NCBI GenBank assembly: GCA_023262855.1
Contig: JALQYQ010000047.1
Span: 22,704 to 86,703, forward strand
Direction of reading: 5' to 3'
DNA from: Crocinitomicaceae bacterium
GTDB lineage: Bacteria > Bacteroidota > Bacteroidia > Flavobacteriales_D > Crocinitomicaceae
DNA: 64,000 nucleotides
Shown here: piece by piece, positions 52,617-60,817 of the stretch
Position numbering within the stretch: the first letter of the stretch is position 1
How the letters are laid out: every line of letters begins with the position of its first letter
Position numbers and translations under genes: made by a program
The notes under the pieces: generated by a model
Database searches by the model: none
What the model saw: only the letters and a program-made list of their open reading frames with translations
What the model was told of the DNA's origin: nothing

Positions 52617-54152
52617 TTAGTCACATGGAATTTCAAGTTTCCAACCTAAATCAATGATTTCTTTTTCCAATTTTTCTTTGTTTCCTTTAAACTTCGGTGA
52701 AACCAAATTATGTTCAATCAGTTTATCAACGCTCAAATTAGGACAATTACCGCTGTATTTTTTCACAATTGAATTCAGATTTTCTCCTTTTACAACCGTA
52801 TGAACTTTTAGAACATTCTGAGGTGCTTTAACAATTGGCTCTTTTGATTTTACTTTCTTCTTTTCGACAACAATTTTATAGCCATGCACTTCAAAATCTC
52901 CTTTTTCATTGATAACAGAAGCACCTACTTTCAGCGATTCAACTTCCTTCTTGGTCATATCGTTGATATTCTTTGGAGCGCTTTTTACCTGCTGTACATC
53001 AGAAGATGGTTCATCTGATTTTTTCGGTTCAACTATCATTTCAGAATAAACCTCAACCACCACGCTATCTTCAACAATGAAAATGTGATTTACACCTTCA
53101 CATTGACTATTAATTATAGTATCTGACTCAAAATCAACTTTCATATCTTTTTTGATGTCATTGACATTTTGACAAACGTAGTTGGTAAGTTCTTCCTCTG
53201 TTAAAAGCTTCTTTGATTCATTTGGTACTTCTTCTTTCCCCATCAACATCACCATCACAGCGATACTGATTCCAAGTAAAAGAACACTTCCACCGATGTA
53301 ATAAGCTAATCTACTTTTCTTCGGCTTGTCTGTATTAACACCCCCTCCAAATTGTTGGGTGGAAGTCAAATCGATTGCTTTTGGTTTAGGATTGAAATGC
53401 ACAAAGCGTGATTGAGCATGCTGACTTTCTTCAATCAAAACGAGTGTTGCTGTAACATTGTCATGGCCACCACCATTCAAAGCGGCGGTAATCAAATTTT
53501 CCGATGTAACCATTAGGTTATCCTCTTTCATGATTTTTTCAATATCACGATCGGTTACCATCCCATTTAAACCATCGGAACATAGCAAGAACATATCACC
53601 AACTTTCGGAAGAATTGGTGATTGACAAATAGTTCCTTTTACCGTTGGAGCAATTCCTAAGGCTTGTAAGATTTGATTTTTATTCGGGTGATTTTCAGCG
53701 TCTGCATCATCAATCACACCTGAATCAACCAATGTTTGAACAAATGAATGGTCTTTTGTGATGCGATTCAATTTACCATCCGATCTTAAGTAGATGCGAG
53801 AATCACCCACATGTCCAATAAAACATTCTTCATCGCGAATTAATAAAACCACAGCAGTGGTTCCCATTCCTTTTAAATCTGGGTTACTCAATGCAGATGC
53901 GTAAATTTGCTCATTAGCGAAGGTCAGAGCACCATCAATGGCCAGAATAACATTGTCATAGACTTCTTTTTGAAAAAACTCGACCATGCTGTTCACGGCA
54001 ATTTTAGAAGCTTCTGCTCCACCAACGTGTCCACCCATTCCATCACAAACCACAAATAAATGTCCGTTGGGCGTTAGTGCTTCACCGAAATTATCTTCGT
54101 TTGCACTTCTAACTTTACCTACATTGGTAATTGATTTACTGCTGTATTTCAT
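52617..54152 (-). CDS. PP2C-type Ser/Thr phosphatase with transmembrane helix and LysM-like tail
   Basis: 511 residues. The cytoplasmic PP2C domain (1-240) has the metal-binding acids: Asp20 (SANEDNFG), Asp37 (VCDGMGG), Asp193 (CSDGLNG) and Asp231 (GGHDNVT), with GHVGDSRIYL. Helix at about 283-304. The extracytoplasmic part is Lys/Glu-rich and ends in a LysM-like module (VLKVHTVVKGENLNSIVKKY), which would bind peptidoglycan. It would reverse phosphorylation by the kinases. It is the only phosphatase of the run, and the tail suggests cell-wall input to dephosphorylation. Confidence 0.9.
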   Translation of the reverse strand: MKYSSKSITNVGKVRSANEDNFGEALTPNGHLFVVCDGMGGHVGGAEASKIAVNSMVEFFQKEVYDNVILAIDGALTFANEQIYASALSNPDLKGMGTTAVVLLIRDEECFIGHVGDSRIYLRSDGKLNRITKDHSFVQTLVDSGVIDDADAENHPNKNQILQALGIAPTVKGTICQSPILPKVGDMFLLCSDGLNGMVTDRDIEKIMKEDNLMVTSENLITAALNGGGHDNVTATLVLIEESQHAQSRFVHFNPKPKAIDLTSTQQFGGGVNTDKPKKSRLAYYIGGSVLLLGISIAVMVMLMGKEEVPNESKKLLTEEELTNYVCQNVNDIKKDMKVDFESDTIINSQCEGVNHIFIVEDSVVVEVYSEMIVEPKKSDEPSSDVQQVKSAPKNINDMTKKEVESLKVGASVINEKGDFEVHGYKIVVEKKKVKSKEPIVKAPQNVLKVHTVVKGENLNSIVKKYSGNCPNLSVDKLIEHNLVSPKFKGNKEKLEKEIIDLGWKLEIPCD

Positions 54153-54168
54153 ACGCTTAAATTTTCTT

Positions 54169-55734
54169 TTAAATGTGGAATGTCAAGGTGATTTCACCAA
54201 CTTGAATGCAATCACCATGTTTTAATTCTGTCTCTGTCACTTTCATATCGTTTACGAAAATTCCATTCGAACTATTTAGATCACGAATGGTGTAGACATA
54301 ATTTTTAAAATAAAGTTGGAAGTGGTTTCTTGAAACTGTTGGGTGATTGATTGTCCATACATTGTTTGCATCGCGACCAACGGTTAAGCGCGGTGTTTGA
54401 ATTTGATAACTTCCTGTCTCATTGCCAAAACGGAATTCGAACCAAGGGAAATTTCCTCTTTCTAACATCTTTTGCAATTGCAACTCATCTTCTTGTGCTT
54501 GCAATTGTTCTTGTTTTGCTTTCATTGCTGCCTCAGCTTCACGTCGCTCCTCTTCTTTCATGCGTTGAAGCTCCATTTCTTGCTGCGACAATTTTTGTTC
54601 TGCTGAACGCTGATGTTGCTCCATTTCAGCAAATTCTTTTTTGCGTTGAATTTCAAGCTCCTCCTTTTTCAGTTTGTTCTTTTTGTACATCATTACAATG
54701 ACAACAATAAGCCCAATGAATAAGATGAAAATCACGCCTGAGATCAACGGATTATCTTGAATTAACTCAATGATATTTTTAGAAGGTACGGGCAAACTGA
54801 ATCCAGATTGACCATCCTTCGAATCAATCTTTACAGTATGATTTTTTCCATCTTTTTCAAATGTTGAAGTATATGAAAAAGGATAATATAACCCCGCATG
54901 ACGATTTTCAAAATCTGTTAAAAAAGAAGCGACTTCTTTCGAAACACTTTTAATATCGTTTGTCGACACCATGATATAACGCCCATAGGTTTGAGCGCAA
55001 AGTGCCTCTATGTCATAATAGGTACTTTTCTTGGAGTAGGTAATTCCGTAGATTGGAATGTTCAATCGTCTTGAGCGTGGACCAGGCAATTCACCTGCTA
55101 ATTCAAGCGGCATAGATCGATCATCTGACACAACAAATAAGCCAGTTGGTAAGGACAAATTCTGTGCTTCCAATAAATTCAAAGCTTCATTAATGGCAAT
55201 GTGTGTTTGAGCACGCCCTTGATATTCGATACGCGGATTATCTTTGATTTTATCAATGCGCGCTAACAAGTCTTGCACATTGTCGGTGAAATTCAATTTA
55301 GTTGGAAACAAAATTTGTTTATCCACTAAACAGCTGAAACCAACGATTTCAACTTTGTCTCCAGGTTTGATGGTTCCGTTTTTAAAGGAAGCAGCTAAAA
55401 CATCTTTGTACCATTGCATTTCTGTTTTGTTCGCCGTATTTCGAATTAAAAAAAGAATTGCTTTGTTTGACGCAACAGAATCTGGCTTTTGAAAAGCATC
55501 AAAATTAACTTTTACTGGCTGATCATCCTCGTAGAATTGGATACCATCCGTTTTAATACCTTCTGGATCACGTACCCATAATTTCCCTTGAACTTGAGGA
55601 AAGTTAGAGGTGTTAATTGCTCGAACATCCACTTCATTTTTCTGTGCAACTGAATTAAAAATACTGAAAAAGACAGCACACCATACGAAGATGAAGCGCT
55701 TCAATGGAGCGCTTCGTTTAATAATCTTGTTCAT
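54169..55734 (-). CDS. VWA-like periplasmic / FHA cytoplasmic membrane protein
   Basis: 521 residues. N-terminal signal helix (about 10-31), then a VWA-type fold (about 40-300; AILFLIRNTANKTEMQWYKD, GLFVVSDDRSMPLELAGE, IPIYGITYSKKS), though the MIDAS DxSxS is degenerate. A helix at about 328-350, a long basic/acidic coiled coil (355-430, EEERREAEAAMKAKQEQLQA) and an FHA domain at the end (about 440-521; TVGRDANNV, SRNHFQLYF, SSNGIFVND). Thus a periplasmic VWA is connected through a coil to a cytoplasmic phosphothreonine reader: a likely transducer. Confidence 0.85.
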   Translation of the reverse strand: MNKIIKRSAPLKRFIFVWCAVFFSIFNSVAQKNEVDVRAINTSNFPQVQGKLWVRDPEGIKTDGIQFYEDDQPVKVNFDAFQKPDSVASNKAILFLIRNTANKTEMQWYKDVLAASFKNGTIKPGDKVEIVGFSCLVDKQILFPTKLNFTDNVQDLLARIDKIKDNPRIEYQGRAQTHIAINEALNLLEAQNLSLPTGLFVVSDDRSMPLELAGELPGPRSRRLNIPIYGITYSKKSTYYDIEALCAQTYGRYIMVSTNDIKSVSKEVASFLTDFENRHAGLYYPFSYTSTFEKDGKNHTVKIDSKDGQSGFSLPVPSKNIIELIQDNPLISGVIFILFIGLIVVIVMMYKKNKLKKEELEIQRKKEFAEMEQHQRSAEQKLSQQEMELQRMKEEERREAEAAMKAKQEQLQAQEDELQLQKMLERGNFPWFEFRFGNETGSYQIQTPRLTVGRDANNVWTINHPTVSRNHFQLYFKNYVYTIRDLNSSNGIFVNDMKVTETELKHGDCIQVGEITLTFHI

Positions 55735-55745
55735 TCTTGAATGAT

Positions 55746-56435
55746 TTAGTGTTTTTCTAAAATTTCACTGCATTTGAAAATAAAGGTGGTATTCGCCAAA
55801 CGAATGACATCACCATCATTTAACGGATAGGCCTTTTCGATTTCCAATTCCTCATCATTTACAAATGTTCCGTTTGCTGCCATTTCATCTTTGATATAAA
55901 ACTTACCTTTTTTGTACAAGATGTTCGCATGTTTGCCCGAAATTGTCGTGTCTTTCGTGATGGTAATTGAATTACCTGCGTCTCTACCAATTGAATTATT
56001 TCCTTCATAAATACGGTAATCAACTCCCATTGGATCAAGTGTATAAGATAAAATCCAGCCTACAATTCGTCTTGTTGATCGTGGTGCTGAATCAATTGAT
56101 GCATTTCCGCCAGCCGCTGCAGGTGTTTCTTCATCCGTTACACCAGCAATGTATGTTCTATTTAAATCTCTTTTCGGTTGACCTGGTGCTGCAGCGTTTC
56201 CACTTCCAAATACTTTCGTTTGATCGGAACCATCATTGCTACTTTGACTTCCAAACACCTGTGTTTTCGCGTTATCATTCCCTGCTGATGTGTTTCCCCC
56301 TCCTGCAACAATTGTTTTATTTAAATCATTTCCGCCAGCATTCGAAGATGCAGATGATCCACTTGGACAATACGGACAAGCTGTTAAATCTTCTTTGTAG
56401 AAATGACCATTGTCACATTTTTTAAAACCATTCAT
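55746..56435 (-). CDS. GarA-like FHA protein with zinc ribbon and threonine-motif tail
   Basis: 229 residues. Zinc knuckle CDNGHFYKEDLTACPYC (7-23), then a Ser/Gly/Asn-rich tail with four evenly spaced threonine motifs (NKTIVAG Thr41, AKTQVFG Thr58, DQTKVFG Thr73, NRTYIAG Thr94), and a C-terminal FHA domain (about 135-225; IGRDAGNSIT, ISGKHANIL, AANGTFVND). In mycobacterial GarA and corynebacterial OdhI a TxVF-type N-terminal threonine is phosphorylated and then bound by the protein's own FHA. The same switch is predicted here with up to four sites. The first FHA gene of the operon. Confidence 0.85.
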   Translation of the reverse strand: MNGFKKCDNGHFYKEDLTACPYCPSGSSASSNAGGNDLNKTIVAGGGNTSAGNDNAKTQVFGSQSSNDGSDQTKVFGSGNAAAPGQPKRDLNRTYIAGVTDEETPAAAGGNASIDSAPRSTRRIVGWILSYTLDPMGVDYRIYEGNNSIGRDAGNSITITKDTTISGKHANILYKKGKFYIKDEMAANGTFVNDEELEIEKAYPLNDGDVIRLANTTFIFKCSEILEKH

Positions 56436-56446
56436 GTTGTTTACGT

Positions 56447-57256
56447 TTATTGTTTAATACATCGGACATAGAGTCCATAATTACTATTCTTTTCTTCGAT
56501 TACCTTTTCAAGAAGAAATGGATCATCATTAATTTCAGTGATTGCCAACAATTGTATCTTCTTTGGCTCAGTTACTTGGCACCAATAGTAAATTTTGTTT
56601 CCAAAATACCATTCTTTGCTATCATCTAATCTAAATCCGTAAGGTTTAATATTCAAACCATAGCGATTGTTACCTTTAATCTTCCAGTTATGTGTTGCAG
56701 CATTTGTTGTATCTTTTGACTTCAGTAAAAGTGCACTTTTGACATCTTCAGTAGCAATTAAATGTAGCATTTCATCCACCTCTGCATAAGAAGGGATTTT
56801 CATTCCAATTGGAGCCAATTTACCGGATTCGACAGCATAATAGTTATAAATGTATCCATAATTTCCTGTTGAATCATCTCGGTGAAAACAATAAGCAGGT
56901 TCACCTATACGAAAAAGTGAATCCCATTTTGCACGTGTGTCAGCAAAATAGATTGGAGTTCCATCATTTAAGGTGGTGACTTTTAAGTTGTCTACATCCC
57001 ATTTTTGATTCCCTATGGTTATCAGCTTTGAATCGCGCTCAAATGCATCCAGTTTTCCTTGCGCTTTGTTTAGTTCTGACAACAATTGTTTATTCACTGC
57101 TTGAAGCGAATCATTGGATGCTTCACTCAATTTCAGCAAGGAATCCTTTTCCAGGTAATTGGCATAGATTACTTTGCATTTTTTGTCGACTTCTTGTTGA
57201 GAAAAGCCAAATGAACAAATCAAGAGGAACGCAACAAATAGATTTACTTTTTTCAT
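56447..57256 (-). CDS. Secreted FISUMP-type protein
   Basis: 269 residues from the ATG at 57256 (MKKVNLFVAFLLICSFGFSQ), a signal peptide. A short coil (about 30-75) precedes a domain of the FISUMP type (IGNQKWDVDNLKVTTLNDGT; NYGYIYNYYAVESGKLAPIG; GLYVRCIKQ), with a C-type-lectin-like look. Function unknown. It is 19 bp downstream of the first kinase of the operon and may act as its ligand or partner in the envelope. Confidence 0.75.
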   Translation of the reverse strand: MKKVNLFVAFLLICSFGFSQQEVDKKCKVIYANYLEKDSLLKLSEASNDSLQAVNKQLLSELNKAQGKLDAFERDSKLITIGNQKWDVDNLKVTTLNDGTPIYFADTRAKWDSLFRIGEPAYCFHRDDSTGNYGYIYNYYAVESGKLAPIGMKIPSYAEVDEMLHLIATEDVKSALLLKSKDTTNAATHNWKIKGNNRYGLNIKPYGFRLDDSKEWYFGNKIYYWCQVTEPKKIQLLAITEINDDPFLLEKVIEEKNSNYGLYVRCIKQ

Positions 57257-57275
57257 TTTATGAATAATCAAGCTA

Positions 57276-58958
57276 TTAATTTTCATCCCAGCAATTATCA
57301 CAATCGCACTCACCGTCATATTCCCATGCTTTTAGAATACCGTAATATCCATTTGTTTTTCTTTTACACAAATAAAATTCAGTACCACAATTATAACATC
57401 TAACGTATCTGTTGACTGAAGTTTCGCTTGTCACGGTTTCACATGATGGACACATTGCATCGTACGGACATCCGTTATTTTCAGAAGGACCAGATTTTTC
57501 CGGACAAGAATCCTCGGCATCAGGAATCCCATCACTATCGCCATCTGAAGGACAACCTCCATTTTCAATGTCTCCAGCTAATTCTGGACAATTGTCTTCT
57601 GAATCTTTAATACCGTCTGAATCCGAATCAGGACAACCTTCTAATGTTCCCGCAAGCTCTGGACACAAATCATATAAGTCCTCTACTCCGTCCATATCTG
57701 AATCAGGGCAACCGTAAACAGTTCCATAATCATACGGACACATGTCACTTTTATCAATAATTCCATCGCCATCAGAATCCTGAAATTCCAGCACATAAAT
57801 CAATCCGATGCTCACAACCATTGAAACTAGCAATCCGATTATTCCAATGATCAATCCGGCATTTGCTGCACCTTTTGTAGATCGGAGCATTTCATTTTTC
57901 CGAACATTCGATAGTCCTTTCGCACCGAAAATAACAGCAAGTAAACACAACAAGAATCCACCAAAACTAGCGAATGGAATAAACGAAAGAATAAGGCCTA
58001 AAATCCCCAAAACCAAACCAGCAGTTGCAATGCCATTTGTTTGATTCATCATTGGCTTGTGATGATGGACCTGCTGTGCAGCTTGCTGCGGATTTGCCTG
58101 GGCTTGACTAGGTTTTGAAACTGGAGGTGCAGAAAGAGTTGCTTTTGCTTCAATGGCTTTCAAAAACTCATCACACGTCTGAAAACGATCGTCGGGTTCT
58201 TTTGCTAATGCCTTCTTCAAAATAGTTGCGAGATATGCTGGTACACCTGGATATATTTCCTGCGGTGGTGGCAAATCTTCTTTTACAATCCGTGAATACA
58301 CTTCATATTCTGTCGTTAGTCCATTGTATGGATTAACTCCTGTCAGCATTTGATAAAACGTAACACCCAACGAATAGATATCCGATCGTGTATCCACTTT
58401 TTTACCCTGCACTTGTTCTGGTGACATGTAAAAAACAGTTCCCATTTGGGTTCCTGTTTTGGTTAGGTTATGATTACCATCTCCCAACAAACGAGCAATA
58501 CCAAAATCTAAAATTTTGACACCGTCATTTTGAGTGATAATAATATTTGCCGGTTTTATGTCACGGTGAACAATTCCTTTTTGGTGCGCGTAACTAAATG
58601 CAGAAAGGATCTCTTTGATAATTGGAACTGCTCTTGTTTCAGGCATTGGGCCTGTCACTTTTTGTATAAAATCATCTAAGGGTGTACCTTCGACGTATTC
58701 CATCACTAAGTACATTCCCGTTTCATCTTCTACATAATCAAACAAGCCAACAATATTCGGATGTTGTAAATGAGCTAATGTTGATGCTTCATTTTTAAAG
58801 CGCTGTTTAATTTCCTCATTGGCCATGAATTGCGGCAACAAGGATTTAATCGCAACAGTTCTATTCACCTGGGTGTGAGTTGCTAGATAAACGCTACCCA
58901 TTCCTCCCTCACCAATAAGGGATTTAATTTCGTAATTTAAAATCGATTTTCCAATCAT
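57276..58958 (-). CDS. Membrane Ser/Thr kinase with TSP3 calcium repeats and a Cys-rich end
   Basis: 560 residues from the ATG at 58958; an alternative upstream TTG adds seven Tyr/Glu-rich residues. Kinase domain with Lys38, Asp133, Asp151. A His/Gln linker, then three hydrophobic helices (about 310-391, DUF4190-like), which would leave the C-terminus outside. There four thrombospondin type 3-like repeats (393-498; DSDGDGIIDKSDMCP, DSDSDGIKDSEDNCP, DGDSDGIPDAEDSCP) bind calcium, followed by a zinc-ribbon-like CPSC...CYNC (503-524) and more Cys. It is the first gene of the operon, with a strong promoter upstream. Confidence 0.88.
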   Translation of the reverse strand: MIGKSILNYEIKSLIGEGGMGSVYLATHTQVNRTVAIKSLLPQFMANEEIKQRFKNEASTLAHLQHPNIVGLFDYVEDETGMYLVMEYVEGTPLDDFIQKVTGPMPETRAVPIIKEILSAFSYAHQKGIVHRDIKPANIIITQNDGVKILDFGIARLLGDGNHNLTKTGTQMGTVFYMSPEQVQGKKVDTRSDIYSLGVTFYQMLTGVNPYNGLTTEYEVYSRIVKEDLPPPQEIYPGVPAYLATILKKALAKEPDDRFQTCDEFLKAIEAKATLSAPPVSKPSQAQANPQQAAQQVHHHKPMMNQTNGIATAGLVLGILGLILSFIPFASFGGFLLCLLAVIFGAKGLSNVRKNEMLRSTKGAANAGLIIGIIGLLVSMVVSIGLIYVLEFQDSDGDGIIDKSDMCPYDYGTVYGCPDSDMDGVEDLYDLCPELAGTLEGCPDSDSDGIKDSEDNCPELAGDIENGGCPSDGDSDGIPDAEDSCPEKSGPSENNGCPYDAMCPSCETVTSETSVNRYVRCYNCGTEFYLCKRKTNGYYGILKAWEYDGECDCDNCWDEN

Positions 58959-59032
58959 GTAGTAGTAGTATTCTTTCAATAACCAATTTAATAATTTTTT
59001 GCCGATTAAGAAAGTGGTTTCGTCGTGGTAAG

Positions 59033-59062
59033 CAAAGATAAAAAAAAACTGAAACGAACAAA
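59033..59062 (-). promoter_or_regulatory. Promoter of the kinase operon
   Basis: On the minus strand, TTTG (59059-59062), 18-bp spacer, TATCTTTG (59033-59040): a full Bacteroidota promoter. The predicted start is about 70 nt before the kinase ATG at 58958. Confidence 0.75.
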
Positions 59063-59248
59063 GTTACCTTACATTTTTATAGACAAAAGATTCTCCTTAG
59101 TTCTGTTATACCTATATATCAGCGTTTAGCTTCCAAATTCCAACTGCATTTAAACCGCTTGTAGTGAAAGTTCGTTGGTACAAATATCAAGATTATTTGA
59201 AATGTTCTTTCTACAAATTACTCGTTTATAAATAACTACAAATGATTT

Positions 59249-59279
59249 TTTGATTTATATAATTGAAATAATATATTTG
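59249..59279 (+). promoter_or_regulatory. Promoter of the divergent secreted-protein set
   Basis: TTTG (59249-59252), 19-bp spacer, TATATTTG (59272-59279), 22 bp before the ATG at 59302. It faces away from the kinase promoter, 187 bp apart. The rest of the 343-bp gap (58959-59301) shows no gene. Confidence 0.75.
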
Positions 59280-59301
59280 TGCATTAATCAAAACAACCAC
59301 T

Positions 59302-59958
59302 ATGAAAATGAGACATTTAATGTTAATTATTGGCCTTGCCATAAACTTCCATTTTTTTTCACAAACCGAATTCACGCCTGGATTTTATTTAATTAACAAC
59401 GGTGCGAAATTCGCCCAAAGACAGAAATTGGAGTTCGATTACATGCCGTACATGCCAAGTTCAGCGGATGAAGTTGAATCCTACGGAACGAATATTGAAT
59501 TTACCGAAGATGGTCCTGTGGTAACATCTCCAGATGGTTATTTATATACTGAAATTGAATTCTTTGGAACCGAAGCTCGTTTGCAGGAAGGACAGGTGGT
59601 TATTGCCTTTATGATGAATAATAATCGCGTGTATTGCTTTGACATGGATGGACATCCAATTGTTTTTAGTAGCATCAACGATTTAACAAAGGTTCCAAGT
59701 ACAGGATCTATTGGAATGTACATTGCTGAATCGAATGAAGAATTAATGGATGGACCCACTTTAAGTTTCGGATACTATTGGATTTTAAGCCAAAACACAA
59801 CCAATGAGACTGTAAAAATTCAGTTGCCAAAAACGACAGTTGATATTAAATCAGAAAAGGTTACCTTTTGGAAAAAGCATGTTGGTAAAATTTACGACAG
59901 TGCATTTGAGTCAAACAGCTCTGAAAACGAAGAAATCCAAATAACAACCGTTAAGTAA
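59302..59958 (+). CDS. Secreted protein of unknown function
   Basis: 218 residues, signal peptide about 1-20. The rest is beta-rich and acidic (FTPGFYLINNGAKFAQRQKL; EEFMDGPTLSF-type strands near 150). I do not recognise a family. Its strong promoter is divergent from the kinase operon, and the next gene starts on its stop (TAATG), so the two are coupled. Confidence 0.6.
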   Translation: MKMRHLMLIIGLAINFHFFSQTEFTPGFYLINNGAKFAQRQKLEFDYMPYMPSSADEVESYGTNIEFTEDGPVVTSPDGYLYTEIEFFGTEARLQEGQVVIAFMMNNNRVYCFDMDGHPIVFSSINDLTKVPSTGSIGMYIAESNEELMDGPTLSFGYYWILSQNTTNETVKIQLPKTTVDIKSEKVTFWKKHVGKIYDSAFESNSSENEEIQITTVK

Positions 59959-60770
59959 TGGCGAATCAGTATTTTTTAATTGAAAATGGACAACAACAGG
60001 GCCCATTTACAAAAGAAAACTTGATACAATTGGAAATCAAACCTGAAACAATGGTTTGGTCGGAAGGATTTGATGATTGGAAGAAAGCCAAGGACATTGA
60101 TGATTTGAAGTCACTATTTTTAATTGCAACACCGCCACCGTTTAGTCAGGCCAAATCTGTCACTCCTCCACCTTACATAGCCGCAGAAAAAGGATTCATT
60201 GAACGAAATAAATTGATGCTTTTTGTGGCAGTTGGAGTAATAGTCGTTGGAGCCTTATTATTAGTTGGATTAAATTCTGGCGACGAGACTGAGCCTGTTG
60301 CTGATGACAACATTGTGCAAGAACAAGAGCAGGATCAAACCAATGGATCAAATGAAGGTTCTTCAAATCCTGAAATGCAACCAGGTGCTTCTCAACCTCA
60401 ACAAGCCCCACCGAATCAACAGAAAGAACGTCAACTTTCGGAAGGTGAAATGAGAGAACGTTTATATCAAACTGAAAAAGCGAATCCAACAGAAAATCTT
60501 AGTGCATCTGGTTCCTACAAAGTAAATTTGGCTGCAAATACGATTATAACTGGCACAATCTACAACAATGCATCCTACGCTGGTTTCAAGAACGTGAAGC
60601 TTATTGCCAAATTTTATTCTAAAACCGATGTTGTATTGGGTAAAGAATCGTTTGTAGTAATGGAATTTGTTGATCCTAGCAATAATGTCGGATTTACACA
60701 CAAAATTACTGGCTGGTGGTCCGACATTGACCATTGGTCATTGGAAGTTGTATCTGCTGAAGGGTATTAA
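59958..60770 (+). CDS. GYF_2-domain membrane protein with FxLYD-like tail
   Basis: 270 residues. An N-terminal GYF_2 domain (1-55: YFLIENGQQQGPFTKENLIQ and ETMVWSEGFDDWKKAKD), which binds proline-rich peptides in the family, then a Pro linker, one helix (about 85-107), a Gln/Asn-rich spacer and a C-terminal beta domain (about 180-270: AANTIITGTIYNNASYAGFK) similar to FxLYD domains. The same kind of domain seems to end the kinase at 45450-47210. Starts on the previous gene's stop. Confidence 0.8.
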   Translation: MANQYFLIENGQQQGPFTKENLIQLEIKPETMVWSEGFDDWKKAKDIDDLKSLFLIATPPPFSQAKSVTPPPYIAAEKGFIERNKLMLFVAVGVIVVGALLLVGLNSGDETEPVADDNIVQEQEQDQTNGSNEGSSNPEMQPGASQPQQAPPNQQKERQLSEGEMRERLYQTEKANPTENLSASGSYKVNLAANTIITGTIYNNASYAGFKNVKLIAKFYSKTDVVLGKESFVVMEFVDPSNNVGFTHKITGWWSDIDHWSLEVVSAEGY

Positions 60771-60817
60771 TCAAAAAAATATATCGTATTAACTAATTAT
60801 TAAAACGTCTACTTGAA

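Noticed and set aside
34055..58958. Type VI secretion signalling locus (PpkA/PppA/Fha)
   Set aside because: Kinase, PP2C and FHA proteins are present, but no Tss sheath, tube, baseplate or ClpV-like gene lies anywhere in the window.
34055..58958. Anti-phage defence island
   Set aside because: No nuclease, reverse transcriptase, toxin or DNA-modification gene is present; most products are membrane or secreted envelope proteins. A defence role cannot be excluded, but nothing in the sequence points to it.
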